The notes under the pieces: generated by a model
What the model was told of the DNA's origin: nothing
Database searches by the model: none
The model's input: the letters and a program-made list of their open reading frames with translations, nothing else
Part shown: positions 1 to 12,388 of the stretch, piece after piece
Numbering within the stretch: the first letter of the stretch is position 1
How the letters are laid out: every line of letters starts with the position of its first letter
Made by a program: the position numbers and the translations under genes
From: Trichopria drosophilae
Lineage: Eukaryota > Arthropoda > Insecta > Hymenoptera > Diapriidae
Reading direction: 5' to 3'
Assembly (NCBI GenBank): GCA_030407085.1
Contig: CM059582.1
Coordinates: 211,512,001-211,576,000, forward strand
DNA length: 64,000 bases

Positions 1-3000
1 GAAATTATTTCACCTGCTACTGCTTTACAAAAGAGATTACCAATAAAGCGCATTCCGCTTTCAGAAATTCCCAAAGTCTCTGAATTGGTTGCAGACAACA
101 AAATACATATAGAATTATATACTAAAAAAGCTGGAAGTGGTTTACAAAATATCGTAGTTGAAAGCTTCAGTAAAGATCCATCGTTCAACCAAACAGTACT
201 GGATAAATTGAATATTTTGTGGTTGTATTTGAAGTATGTTAGAAATTACGATTTCATAGGATGGAATGGATTCATGTCTATGCTGACTAGTTGTCAAACG
301 AATTATGCAGTGTCAAAAATAAATTTTTTACCCTTCATTAATGGATCGCCCAGTGATTATAGTACATTATACACAGTTTTGAAATATGCATCTGATATAA
401 TGCAGAATGAAGGCATGAAAAGTCTAATTATTACCTTTGATCAGCCATTATACATCAAAGCTCGAGATATTGTTGCAGCATCGAATTTTTATGGTGTTCA
501 AATCATCGTTCGTCTTGGATGCTTTCATTTACTTATGTCTTTTATGGGTTGTATTGGTTATATAATGGCTGGAAGTGGACTTAAAGACATATTGAGTGTT
601 ATATTTGCAGAAGGGTCAGTCGATAAAATTTTAGACGGCCATTCATATGCACGTGCAGTGCGAGCGCACTTTATCTTGCAACAGGTCCTATCCATGTTCA
701 TAATAGAGGAATTAAAAAAAGATAATGCTGAGTTCAATAACCTATTAATTGATGAACACGCTTTCTCTTTTGATATGGACATAGATCGAATTCAAAATAA
801 TGAAAATTTTGAAAAAATATCAAAACTTTACCAATCAAAAATCGATGAAATTGAAAAAAGAGGAAAAACTTGCAAACTTTGGATACTGTATTATAAAATG
901 GTATCTCTTCTAAGAAAAATCATAGCAGCTGAAAGAATGGGAAACTGGAAATTACACCTGGAATGTGTAGAATTGGCAATACCTTTTTTCCATGCAGCAG
1001 GTCACTTCAACTATGCAAAATCTGCTCGATTATACTTGCAGGATATGCGGAATTTGCATAAAACAATGGATCCCGTAGAGTTTAAAAAATTTACAGATGA
1101 TGGGTACTTTACTTCCCGAAGAAGCAACGCATTTTTCTCTGGAATTTTCTCGGATCAAACCATAGAGCAGACTTTGATGAGAGCCATGAGCGTTGAAGGT
1201 GGTCCATTTAAACGTGGAGCAACAACAAGCGTTGTTCTTAAATGGATAAAAGGTGTTATATACACAAAAGATATCATCGAGTGCTTAGAAGAATATTGTA
1301 ATGTCCAGTTCAGTAAAAGTCACCAACACGTAGATGCTAGAGATGCTAGTATTAACAAGGACAAAAAAGATGTATTAGCTGTGAAACAATTCTTATCAGA
1401 CAATAACCCATTTGAAGACGTTGACATTTTACAAAATATCGTCACGGGATTAGTTGGGACAGAAGAAATTAACTGCTATGACGCTTTTAAAATTGGTATT
1501 GAAACAATGAAGGCAATCAATGGTTTGAATTTTAGCGAAATTAAATTATCAAAAAAAAGCAAGGTTATTCCGTTACTTGCAGTTAATAATAAAATAAAAA
1601 TTGGTGAGAAATATGTACCCGTTGATCCATTGCTATTGTTTCAAAGAATATGCGTAATGAAGAAAAGTGACGAAGAATTGGAATCATATATGAAGTTTGA
1701 ATTAGCACCTTACCCTCTCTCACTGTTCGATGAAGTTGGTATGAGGAAAGGTACCAAATCATCTTTGTTTTCTTCATTCAAAAATCTAGACATTACCTTG
1801 CAAAAAGAAAATTGTAAGTACTACGTCGATGGAGGTATGTTACTATATAAAGTTAAATGGCCAACCCATTGCAAATATGAAAAGGTTTTTCAAGAACACG
1901 TCAACTATTTAAAAAGAAACTTTGGAAATAACATTACAGTTGTTTTTGACAATTACAGTGACGATGGTAATAAATCTTCCGAAAGATATCGTCGATCCCT
2001 CAAAGTGGCCTCTAAAGAATTTAAGTTTAAAAAAGAATCTAAAGTGACTGTAAGTCAAGAAAAGTTTTTGTCAAATTACAAAAACAAAAGTCTTTTAATA
2101 ACGTACCTGATCCAAGAATTGTCAGAAAACAACATCAAATGCTATCAAGGAGAAGGAGAAGCTGATGAATTACTTGTTCAGGTTGCAATTGAAGATGAAA
2201 CTAACCTGAACAAAGTGATTACGGCAGAAGACATTGATATTCTCGTTATTTTGAGTGGCAGAGCGAAAAAAGAAGAAGACATTTATTTCCTGAAACTCGG
2301 GAAAAAAAATTCTGATGTGTCAGTGTATTCTTCAAAGTCATTTGAAATAGGTTATCCAAATAGCTCCAAGTATATTCTGTTTATGCATAGTTTTACTGGT
2401 TGTGACTCGACTTCAGCGTTTTATAATAAAGGAAAAAAAAAATTCGTTGAAATCGTAGAAAAAAGATCGGATGTTAGAGAGAAAGCGGAGATCTTTTATG
2501 ATCAAAATTCTACGATGGATCAAATTTTAGAAGCTGGACAGTATTGTACTGCAGTCTTATATGGTGCTGCAAAAGATGTTCAGTTTAATAAATTGAAAAC
2601 AGTCAATGACTGGCCTTTATATATGGAAAAAATGCGCTACAATTCTTTTGTGAAAGCCACCACACAAAAAAATGCAGTAAAACTATCGTCACTTGTTGCA
2701 TCAGTTGATGGATTAAATCAGCACATTAAACGGGTATATCTGCAAACTCAAATATGGCTTGGAAATACTAATATTAATCCACTTGATTGGGCATGGAGTA
2801 AAATCGAAGATTGTTTAGAACCGCTTAAAATGTCAAGTCCCCCCGCACCTCAGGAGCTGCTCAAAATGATTTTTTGTAATTGTAAAAAGGGCTGCGGTTC
2901 TACGTGCGGTTGCAGAAAAGTTGGGCTTTTCTGCAACTCAACGTGTAAAACATGCTGTGGAGATAACTGCGAAAACTCTGTTCCAACAATGGATCAAGGG

Positions 3001-3081
3001 GAAAATGAAGAGGAAGATGAGAGCCATACAGAAAAGACACCAGATGAAGATGATGATGAAGATGATGCCGACAGTGATTAA
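1..3081 (+). CDS. XPG/FEN1-like nuclease domain plus CXC-domain protein, 5' partial
   Basis: The frame is open from the first base of the window to TAA at 3079-3081 (1026 codons), so the true start lies to the left; the TTG at 85 is not a convincing start. Counting from base 1, an N-terminal part contains FDQP near residue 146 followed by a conserved-looking RLGCFHLLMSFMG block. The middle part carries the acidic motifs of the XPG/FEN1 PIN-like nuclease fold in order: VDGG (Asp about 610), FDNYSDD, GEGEADEL (about 718-725), EDIDIL (about 743-748) and GCDSTS (about 800-805). The C terminus has a tesmin/TSO1-type CXC cluster (about 958-993), then a tail of Asp and Glu. I know this architecture from unnamed arthropod and cnidarian proteins but not a proven function. 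The nuclease and DNA-binding roles are inferred from motifs. It may be a host gene or a domesticated or mobile-element gene. No stop or frameshift is seen. Confidence 0.8.
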   Translation, partial: EIISPATALQKRLPIKRIPLSEIPKVSELVADNKIHIELYTKKAGSGLQNIVVESFSKDPSFNQTVLDKLNILWLYLKYVRNYDFIGWNGFMSMLTSCQTNYAVSKINFLPFINGSPSDYSTLYTVLKYASDIMQNEGMKSLIITFDQPLYIKARDIVAASNFYGVQIIVRLGCFHLLMSFMGCIGYIMAGSGLKDILSVIFAEGSVDKILDGHSYARAVRAHFILQQVLSMFIIEELKKDNAEFNNLLIDEHAFSFDMDIDRIQNNENFEKISKLYQSKIDEIEKRGKTCKLWILYYKMVSLLRKIIAAERMGNWKLHLECVELAIPFFHAAGHFNYAKSARLYLQDMRNLHKTMDPVEFKKFTDDGYFTSRRSNAFFSGIFSDQTIEQTLMRAMSVEGGPFKRGATTSVVLKWIKGVIYTKDIIECLEEYCNVQFSKSHQHVDARDASINKDKKDVLAVKQFLSDNNPFEDVDILQNIVTGLVGTEEINCYDAFKIGIETMKAINGLNFSEIKLSKKSKVIPLLAVNNKIKIGEKYVPVDPLLLFQRICVMKKSDEELESYMKFELAPYPLSLFDEVGMRKGTKSSLFSSFKNLDITLQKENCKYYVDGGMLLYKVKWPTHCKYEKVFQEHVNYLKRNFGNNITVVFDNYSDDGNKSSERYRRSLKVASKEFKFKKESKVTVSQEKFLSNYKNKSLLITYLIQELSENNIKCYQGEGEADELLVQVAIEDETNLNKVITAEDIDILVILSGRAKKEEDIYFLKLGKKNSDVSVYSSKSFEIGYPNSSKYILFMHSFTGCDSTSAFYNKGKKKFVEIVEKRSDVREKAEIFYDQNSTMDQILEAGQYCTAVLYGAAKDVQFNKLKTVNDWPLYMEKMRYNSFVKATTQKNAVKLSSLVASVDGLNQHIKRVYLQTQIWLGNTNINPLDWAWSKIEDCLEPLKMSSPPAPQELLKMIFCNCKKGCGSTCGCRKVGLFCNSTCKTCCGDNCENSVPTMDQGENEEEDESHTEKTPDEDDDEDDADSD

Positions 3082-3134
3082 ATTATTATGTATAATTTGT
3101 TTTTACACTACGTTTTTGCACATTTTTACTGTTT

Positions 3135-3140
3135 AATAAA
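3135..3140 (+). promoter_or_regulatory. Poly(A) signal
   Basis: AATAAA lies 54 bases after the stop of the nuclease-CXC gene and is followed by a T-rich stretch. It is the likely 3' end signal of that transcript. Confidence 0.5.
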
Positions 3141-3353
3141 CTAAAATAATTTTTTTTAATTTTTAACACTCATAAAAATTATTGTATGTATTTATTTCAG
3201 TAAACTTTCTTGAATAAGGGTGGTTTGTGGAATAGGGGTGATGAAGGGTGTAAAACTTATGAATAACACCATGTTATATTTTCTCATCATATGAAAGTAA
3301 AATCGAGATATTTTAATAAAAAAAAAATTTTTTTTTTCATTTTTCTCTTAGCA

Positions 3354-3785
3354 GGGGTAGTTTTCACCCCCGAATTATCGTTCAACAAAACGATAGGTTT
3401 AATTACCTTAACCAAAGGTAATTAAACCAAATTAAAAAAAAATGATAAAATTTGATTTTTTCCATTTTTCTTGCTGCAAGGGGTGGTTTTCACCCCTACA
3501 TATATTGAATATATAATTAGTTAAAATTATTAGTTAAATATATAAGTATATTATTCTTCAGTTTTTTAAACCACATTTGAAAAAAAGAATGTTAAAATAC
3601 GATTTTTTCCCATTATTCTTGCTAAAAGGGTGGTTTCCACCCCTTACAGATAGAAAAAAAATTGACGAAATAACCTTCATAACATTGGGTGTGCTTTAAT
3701 AAACATATTCCAATAATATTTTAATCAATTAATTGCTTTAATCGATCGTACCATAATTTTTGGCAAATAGGGGTAGTTTTCACCC
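3354..3785. repeat. Array of short palindromes, GGGGTGGTTTTCACCCC
   Basis: Four near-identical palindromic motifs of 16-17 bases occur at 3354-3370, 3480-3496, 3628-3643 and 3770-3785, spaced 126-148 bases apart. The first three follow a T-rich stretch ending in a CTTGCT-like word. The arms GGGGT and ACCCC can pair, giving a short hairpin in each copy. It looks like a degenerate tandem repeat with a unit near 140 bases. Confidence 0.6.
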
Positions 3786-5920
3786 TTCAAAACGAAGATC
3801 GTAAAACGGCGTTGGGGAGACTTTTTAGTATAGGCCATTAACAGCCTAAATCCAAATTTTCAAGTGCCTCGGTAGAAGTTAATGGTTTTTCTAGGTTTTT
3901 CATTTTTTTACCTCGCTGTACTGGCCTATATATAGGAGAAATGATTTTGTTTAGCCACCACGATAAACAAATAGAAGAGTAAATAAATAAACAAACAAGT
4001 ACATATAACTATTTTTTCATAAGGATACTGTAAATACTGTTTTTGGTCATTTTGATTTTTCGAATCGAATATTAACCGTATTTTCAGTATTACTTAATGA
4101 AAAAATTTTCAATTTCTTTTCTTTTACAGGTATTATTTTCTAATGCTAGAATTTTGACATTATCAAAGTCAAAACCATGTCTTTCTTAATTATTTCGGAA
4201 ATACGATTTTCTATTCCCTGGTAGAAATCTGTCCAGTTTTTTGTTACATTGTCCAGTTTTCCTATACCTTTAACATGGGAAACACAGAAACTGGCCAAAA
4301 ACTGGATTCATTTTCTACCAGGGTTCACCAAACTTTTTTTTTAATGTTTAAATTTATTTCGTGAATTTTAATGGGTCAAGGAAATTCGTTCTTCTGTAAC
4401 TTTTAACTCGAAAGTCAGTGGTGTTTGCATAAGAAATGTATAAAATTTGTGTTTGAAATTTATTTTCTTTAAATCCATCAGTAATTTGTAAAAAATCTGT
4501 TTTTATGTTCACCCACATTTTTAAATGAATTTAGAAGAAAGTAGAAATGAAAAATTCGAAATGAAATATTACTAAATCGAATTTTCAAAATTTCGGTTTC
4601 ATAAAGGCAATTCTAACAATTTGTTATCCTCTCTTAAAAAAATCCAAGAAATTTGTCGAGAATTCATCGATAATTTTTAGCATTATCGAAAAATCAGGTA
4701 TTGCAAAAAATTTTCGATGTACAGTTTTCAAATTATTTAGCATTAAAGTCAGCCAATAAGAACAGGAGTTTCTTGATTGTCGCGACGATTTCGATGTTCG
4801 CTGACAATGCAATTGAAAGGTGTTCTTACAATTTATCACAGAATCTACTGTTAACCGGAAGTCATTCAATGGAGAATTACCCTGTATATAGAAAAAAGTA
4901 GAAGGAAATAAAAACTAAGAATTTTTTGTTAAAATGTTTGGTTTGTAATTAATTTGTAAACCGTAAGAGTGTAATTTTCGGAAGTCTTTGTAATCACCTT
5001 GGTGAACGCAAATAAACACATATTACTAATAATATTCTCTTTAATTATATTACATTGTGCATAACGCTTTTGTTTTAATCAACTTTGGTCTACATATAAT
5101 AGGATATTTATATTCATTGATAATATTGAATCGAATAAATAATAGAAATGGAAACCAACAATATTATTTTCGCCCTAAAATTGAATATCTCACTTTTCAC
5201 GGTACTCGTTAAAAGAGTAAAATAATTAAGATACGTCAACTAGATAAAATTAAAAAAAAAATCACTATGTAAATTACATTAAAAAAATCTCGACAAAGAC
5301 GCGATCCTTAGGGGATTGAAATACAAGTCCAACGGTGTAAGCACTCAACCACGGTACGATTTTAGTGCCAAAATCTTCTAATCTAGTCTAAAAACTAGAT
5401 GCCTTCGACTCGGGTGCCTACAATTTTGGCTAAATTCGTATTGCAGTTCCCTGACGAAAGGCTAATGCTTCCGGGAATATTCCCATTTTAACACTGCCAG
5501 GAAAGAAGGCAGCAGAGGGTAGTTCTAGCATCGTTAGGTTCGAGTAGTTTCTATACATATTTTGTAACAATATCTTGTTCCTTAAATAGGGTGAATATAC
5601 CAATGAATGGACGGTTAAGCATTTTTCACACTTTGATCGATTGTAACGTTTGAATTCTTTTATGAAAATTTAACCATGATACCACCGTTAGAATCGTTAG
5701 ACTCTGCTCTTTATGACCGTGTAGTTCAACCTTTGATTTTATTTAATTATTAACCTCGTCTTCATACGTTTGTAAAAAAATCCGCTAAACCCCAATGAAT
5801 AGACGGGTTAAATCAAATGGAACGTTTTCAGTACCAGTTTTGGATGGCTTTAAAACTTTGCTTTGATTTTACAAAATAATAAACACTGGAAGATCAATAG
5901 TACTGTAAATATTGTTTTGA
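3786..5920. other. Non-coding stretch
   Basis: No supported gene is seen; only chance frames shorter than 85 codons. A small inverted repeat lies at 4216-4323. The block 5280-5580 is more GC-rich than its surroundings and ends near a minus-strand TGTTACAAAATATG word that could be an LTR edge, but I found no partner. Confidence 0.5.
4216..4323. repeat. Small inverted-repeat element
   Basis: The left arm, starting CCCTGGTAGAAA at 4216, is the reverse complement with few mismatches of the right arm, ending TTTCTACCAGGG at 4323; the arms are about 27 bases. A second internal copy of the GTCCAGTTTT word sits in the loop. It resembles a very short MITE or a foldback remnant. No target duplication is evident. 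Confidence 0.55.
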
Positions 5921-7298
5921 ATGTTCAAAGAACATAAAAATATGTATTTCGTTGCATGTTGTGCATCATACATTCACGCTCCCCCGCTTCCTGCGAAGCT
6001 CCGAACCCCCCTCCCCGCTAAAACCTCCCCATGGCTATCCGACACCAACATTACAGTGAATATTTTGTTATGCCCCACCCCCCCCCCCCCCCCCGCCCTG
6101 CTAACCACCTCACTCCCCTGCTTCCTCTGTGTCTCTGTTTTTCATGTAATGTATATAATATACATACATATGCATTGTATATGTGTATGTACAATTTATG
6201 TTAATTTCATGTTAATTTGCTTTTTAAGGCATTATTGTTGATTTTACGAAGAAATGAATATAACCTTTTTTGTAGAGAATTCGATGTTCTATATTTTTTA
6301 TTTGAAACATTTTTTTGTACGATTTGTATTTTTTGTTAAAAAATGGAAAAACGTGTTTTTTGAGCGTTTTTTTGTTAAACCTCCCCATAATTTAGTATGC
6401 ATTGTCTCCAAAAACTAATCAGATCTAAGTTTGGCGAAGAGAAACCAAATCCGTTTGTACTTTTTAAATTCGTCCTACCAGTCTCGAGATATCGCGTATA
6501 CAAAATTTTGCCCACGGACGGACGGACGGACGGACGTACAACCTAACGGACACCAATTTTTTTATTGTTGCTTTGGGTTCCTTAGGGCCTGAAACGTCGA
6601 CATTTGATGAAAAACTATAGGGTAATTTTTTGACGGGAACTGACCAAATTCAATACTTCGCCAGACCTATGGTCTGGGTCGAAGTAATTGTTATACAATG
6701 TCAGTTTTGGGGCCGTTGCCGGTTCTAGATTATATGTTTGCGGCCTTTAAATGGTTTCAAGTATGCGAGTTCGGATTCGAACATGTATATGAAAGCAGGT
6801 TGCGCTGGTATGCAGGGAAGTGGGGAGCGAGCTATTTACGCGAATCGCGTAATCTTTCGCCGAACGGCAGCGAGAGATCTGGATTTCGCACGAAGGAGAG
6901 CATTGTTGCTTCAGTAATCGTTGAACTTTTGGTTCTTTCGATAATAGGTGTGCCTTCCGGAGTTTTGATCAATTGAAACGGATACAGCGCAATAGAAATA
7001 CTGTTTGATTCTTTTTTATTTTCGTTGGTTAATTATCACAGCTATTAAAATTTTAATATTTATATTTTCTAACTAAAATAACATATGTTCACTTGCATTT
7101 GCTGTCTTTACACCGATGTGGAATATGTCTTAATTGATTTTCATTTATCACTTTATACTAAATAAACAGGAAGGGAATTAATTGTTAAAGTATTATATTA
7201 TTAAAACAGCTTTTGGATTGTTATTGTTGATAAGAGTATCAGTAATGAATTTCATTAGGATTTTTTAATATTATCGTTATATTAACGTATATGATTAT
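5921..7298. other. Non-coding stretch with simple repeats
   Basis: This segment holds a C17 run at 6078-6094 and an (ACGG)n run at 6514-6536 inside a block (about 6400-6660) that reads like the 3' end of a dispersed repeat. A 92-codon ATG frame at 6698-6976 has no recognisable domain and I do not call it a gene. Confidence 0.5.
6514..6536. repeat. (ACGG)n microsatellite
   Basis: About six copies of a four-base unit. They are followed by a CTTAGGGCC-containing tail that looks like a repeat-family 3' region. Confidence 0.7.
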
Positions 7299-7732
7299 TA
7301 TTAACGACTGGTGGAAGTGCTTTAAATAAAACACGTGATGTGATCGACCGAAAGAAAATATTAACTATTTATTAGCGATCAACCGGTGACGATCCGATCG
7401 CGACGCTGACTTCCTAACCCGACGACGTTCCGGAACGTACTCTCTCCCCGATCGTCACTTTTTCACGTCTTAGTTCGATCTTTCAAACTCTCGAACATTT
7501 AAATAGACTACGACGTCATATTACACATCGATATCATACTATTCGAATTACAAATAATTGAATCGAGATCGTCACCATTTCGAAAGGCCTTTTACATAAT
7601 TACCTAACAGGCCTGCTTCATTTTGAGAGGTACCCCCATTCGGGTGTGCAATGGCGTAGGGAAAACCACCTTTGTGGGAAAAAACTTACGCCGGGTACCG
7701 CAGTCGATAAAACATCGATTCTGTCCGTAACA
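7299..7732 (-). repeat. 3' LTR of LARD-like element
   Basis: Direct repeat of 12413-12845. On the plus strand its first dinucleotide is TA where the other copy has TG, so one terminal base has mutated. It ends in CCGTAACA. Confidence 0.85.
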
Positions 7733-7743
7733 TTCTCCCCCCT
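7733..7743 (-). promoter_or_regulatory. Polypurine tract
   Basis: On the minus strand CAGGGGGGAGAA directly precedes the TG of the 3' LTR. This is the expected place for plus-strand DNA priming and fixes the orientation of the element. Confidence 0.7.
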
Positions 7744-8759
7744 GTACGAAGTCTACGGACTCGTACACTCCACGAGAATCGATGTTTTCATAACCCATTC
7801 AATTCGTCATCGAACTCTTCACACGTCCTGCACTCCACATTAATAAATTTTGGGATTCGCATGGCAATATCACGTAGTACCATAACTCAACAACCAATTA
7901 CAATCTCATACTCATTCCTTTCAGACTCGTTAGTTAGTATCATTACCTATGCATTCGTCAATACAGCTTCCATTTCGCATTCTTTTAAATCCAAACTTTC
8001 GCCAATAAAACGTGATACATCACAGTATAGTTAGCTCGAGGTCATCCGTAGTTACGTCCAAGTCAATGAAAAAGACAAAGCAGGTCGATCACTAACTACT
8101 AAAATATTACTTAAATAATAGCAAAGCAAAAACAAATTTAGTGATCGCAAAGCAAACTAAAGAGCGCATAAGCCGTGCCAAAATGGCGAGTGCTACCAAT
8201 GTAAGATGGTTGCAGACTCCCGTAACGCTACTCAAACACTACCCATGTTCTATGAAACTACACTACAAGCGACAAATTTAAATTTCCACGGTAATGATGT
8301 AAGTTTCAGGTCAGTCTTACAACAAAGATATACACTCTCACTACATCTCGCACTGTATACCATATTACTCCTTCCGCTGAGGGAAAAAGGTCCGGGTACA
8401 GTGACACAGCTTCGCATTTATTAGGTCTACATTATGCCATAATAACTCATAAGTATCCATACATTACGCATCAACTGTACTAAGTATTCATTCATATATC
8501 GCACGACTTTAGCGACGATATGTATGTTCAATTAAATCATTCCATGTCATGCGCGGATTTCATAAATTCACAAGACGAAAGTTAAGGCAGCCAGGAATAC
8601 GAACATTTCTATGGTTCTCTGTAGCATAATATTTTTGATCGCGACTTTATTTAAGTTGCGGAAACTGGTGATGACCGATTTTTTTTCTTAAGATCCGCGA
8701 CGAATCTGGAAATTTCCATTTCGAAGGTCAAGGCAATACCTCTTTTTCCACACTTATCC

Positions 8760-8786
8760 TTTCTCTCTCTCTCTCACTCTCTCTCT
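8760..8786. repeat. (CT)n microsatellite
   Basis: A CT-dinucleotide run with one interruption, inside the internal region of the LARD-like element. Confidence 0.8.
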
Positions 8787-8889
8787 GCCAAAGACGGAAG
8801 ACAATAGACATCTATTCGTGGATATGCAACCAAATGTACCAAACCATTAAATCCTGTGTCGGTACCGACCGTTGGCCTCCGGGTTGCAA

Positions 8890-9149
8890 ACTTTTGGACT
8901 TCTTGTTCCCCGGGTGGCCAGCCACGGTAGATCTCGGCGTCCCGAGTCCCCGCGCGTGTCATCCTCCGGGTACTATCCATCGAAAGGCGAATCGCCGGCA
9001 GACTTCTCTATGTATCCCAAGCACCTCTGGTTTGCTAACTTCCGGACTTCTTGTTCTCCGGCAGTCCAGCCACGGCAGATCTCGCCGCCCTGAGTCCCCG
9101 CGCGTGTAACCTTCCGGCTACTCTCCATCAGAAAGCGAATCGCCAGCAG
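8890..9149. repeat. Tandem duplication, 148-bp period
   Basis: 8890-9001 and 9038-9149 are two GC-rich copies about 112 bases long with roughly 85 percent identity by eye. They are separated by 36 bases and lie within the LARD interior. Both contain GAGTCCCCGCGCGTGT. Frames through them are not conserved as protein. Confidence 0.75.
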
Positions 9150-12100
9150 GCAAATGTACCATACTCCAAAATGGAGTCCTATGTCCGATTTCGAGTTGTA
9201 CCAAACTCTTTACTCCAAAAATGTACGAAACCTCCGACTCCGAAACACGCCAACGCTCCGAATCTAAATGCACCTTGCTCCACTTTTAGGATACCTTGCT
9301 CTGAATCGAAATTTCACATATCGATCATTTCGTTTAACCGTAAATTAATTCGAAAATGGTCAAATACAATTATTTGCAACATCATATACGCCGTCACCGT
9401 ATACAAAGGACTCGTACACAGTACCTACATAGGCCCTCTTCTACTGCGGCTGCCACAAATTTTTATTTTTATTTTCGCGAATGATTGTTTTCAGTCCTGC
9501 CTCAACTTATACATTCAATGCTTGGGAATCGTTTTGAACATACAGCAAGTATACATTTTCTTAAAATAGTTCACGTCGCAGATCTGCAAGCTCTGTTTAT
9601 ATCATATCGCCATCGAAATATTACACCGACGGGTCGTTCTGGACCCACGAATACAACAAGTACTGTGTTTCCAACACACTCAGGTTTGGTATCAATTTCA
9701 TTTGAAGTTTCATTTCGTCATATGGCGGCTGACTCGACCCTAACAAATCCATATATATTCAAAATGCCTTTCTGTAAAAGTCATCATAGACCTACGATTC
9801 CGCTTTGATCTTTACGAAATACGTCCGTCGCCCTATGTAGGGGCTCAGCTCGTGATCATCGACCCTTTCGATCGACTGCCTCAATGGTTTTCAAACCATT
9901 CCGTACGAAACAAAAGAAGGCTCATCCTTCCAACGAATAATAATAAGATTAAACGGCTCATATTTTTGAATTCGTATCCAAAATATGTAACGAAATTTAA
10001 ATCGATTCCAATTCGATTCATCACGTCGTCATTACCATTCCAATAATTGGACTTATCTTTCAAGAAAAGTGCAAACACAAATACATCAGGCCCGCGATCC
10101 ACTTTTCAAACAGGGATCCGGGCACCATCAACATTGACGCCTATCATGCCCTTCACAAACATGACCAGTCATTTATATTATTATGATTTACATTACGTTT
10201 CTACTATTCAAATTGTAATTCGCTCACAAAATTTGAAATGTTATCGATACCAAACCGTTCACGAAAAGGTCCAAACATTTCTTTATCATTTGTAATTAGA
10301 ATCATAATCCCATTATAGGTTCATGCTACTTTGTTCACATATTTATATACAAATAAATTACTTTAATCTACAGGATAAAATCAATATTCAATCGCCATCA
10401 TATTTTCTTCAAATATCAATGCCCATCCTGAACTTTTGAAACACCGCTAAAAACGTGACATTCTTTAGAATATGTACCAAAAATTATTATCTTCCATCAA
10501 ACTGTTTGAGAAAGTGGGGGTGATGTTTCCATAAACATCGGACAAAACATGACTCTTTACGAACACCTATTTAAGGCGGTGTTATTTTGATTATCTTTCA
10601 ATGCACCAAATTTATGTTCAAACGAGTGAAATAAAACGTGCGGTCAAGCTTTCAAACTAACACTTGATTCACTCGAAGCAGACGTCACAGCGGCAATATC
10701 TTTAGAACGATTCGAACTCGCAACAGTTTCGTTTCAACATTTCTAAAGGAGCGATGTTCTTACGGACATCTAGAGAAAGATGATGTTCGTCAGAACACCT
10801 GTCAGAGGCGCTATTTTGTATTTGATATTCAATAAACTCGAAAAAATAAACATTTCGACTTAAATTTCTGAATTACAACGTCAAATAAAAAACTCTGCCA
10901 AACGTATCGTAGAGTGATTTCGACGTAATTGGATGCCTAATATATCGTCATCCAACTTTGTACTATCCTCATTTTTAATCATTAAAATTTAAATTATCGA
11001 CTTAATAATTTGTCGTTCTATTTCTCTGTATATATGGACGTATTTATGTTTAAATTTCGCTATACTCGACTTAAAATTTCATTATTTATCACCGTTCTAA
11101 ATCTGTGTTTTAATTCTTAATAAATCGAATTTGGAATTTAAAATGTTTATCCCCATTCTAAACATTTATTATATTTTTTTCTAACATTAGATATTCTATA
11201 TATGATGTGCATAAATTAAACCTCGTCAATATTACTAAAGTACAACGGGCTTGCAGACCTGTTTACATTATTTCATATACAGTAATCTTTATTACGTATC
11301 TAACGGGATATCAATATCGAAACTTGTATTCAGTAGAATACAGTTAGTTTCATTTTTAACTACTTCTCGAGTACTCGAGAAACACCGACTTTTTCGGTAT
11401 CCGAAAACAAAGGGGTATCTAAAGTAAAAAACTCTCAGATTCTGTATTCCGTTTTTCTCACAATTCAAAATTCGAACTTCCCAAAGGCGATGTTCGTTTG
11501 AACACCGCGCAGGAGTATGTTTATACCAACATCAATCGTACAAAAAATATTGTTCAAAACAAATATTAAACACGTTCTTTCTAGAACAACTATCGAACGG
11601 ATATTTTCATGCTTATATAAATCTGTTACTATCATTGCTAATTAATATTCTTCTGAATATCAACTATTCGAAAAATAGCATATCCAAATTCGTAAAAACA
11701 TTAATTGACCACGCCATTATTTTAAATGAAATCCGTCGCGAAACATTTCCGATATTGTCATCCCGTTAGGACGATTTTTACGAGAGAAGTCTTCGAAATA
11801 CATAATCGCATACGACGACGCGGCACGAGAATTATATATTTGATATTTTGTAAGTCGTCGAATCTTTCGAATTTCGAGGGTCGCGCCGCGCCGCTGTGAC
11901 GACAAAACACGATCGCGCGCTATATGACTGAATCGTTCAAGGAACGCGAGACAAAAGCATGATTCTCGACATATTTTAAAAATCATTAAATCACGATATG
12001 AAAAAAGAACGCAATTACTAAAACGCGATATGAACAAACGCACAGCTCACCATGCCGATATCTGTATCTTCCGTGAAGAAACTCGCTCGATGCTGTTTCT

Positions 12101-12388
12101 CACGCGGCCACACAGCTGGATTACATCCGTCGTGTCGATGTTCACCACGATTTGATTGTTGGAAAGGCCGGCATAGTCCGTTACTTTGGAGGACGATTTT
12201 CGATGTTTACCCACCCAAAGTTCAACAATGATCAAAATAATCACACGCGATTACTCGACCTCTCGATAAGCGCTTGTACTTAGACATTGTTTACAAACTC
12301 AACTATACACGTCGACATATTTCACGAGATTCCGACATAACCATCAAATCGGTCACATTACAAGCCACATCCACCATTCCCGGCGATT

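Noticed and set aside
5280..5580. Possible solo LTR on the minus strand
   Set aside because: Only one copy in the window, no target duplication and no TG/CA ends that I could fix.
6078..6094. C17 run, considered as LINE tail or polypyrimidine tract
   Set aside because: No splice acceptor or element end next to it; a simple homopolymer.
6698..6976. 92-codon ATG frame
   Set aside because: No recognisable domain, no splice or poly(A) context and an AT-rich repeat-like neighbourhood.
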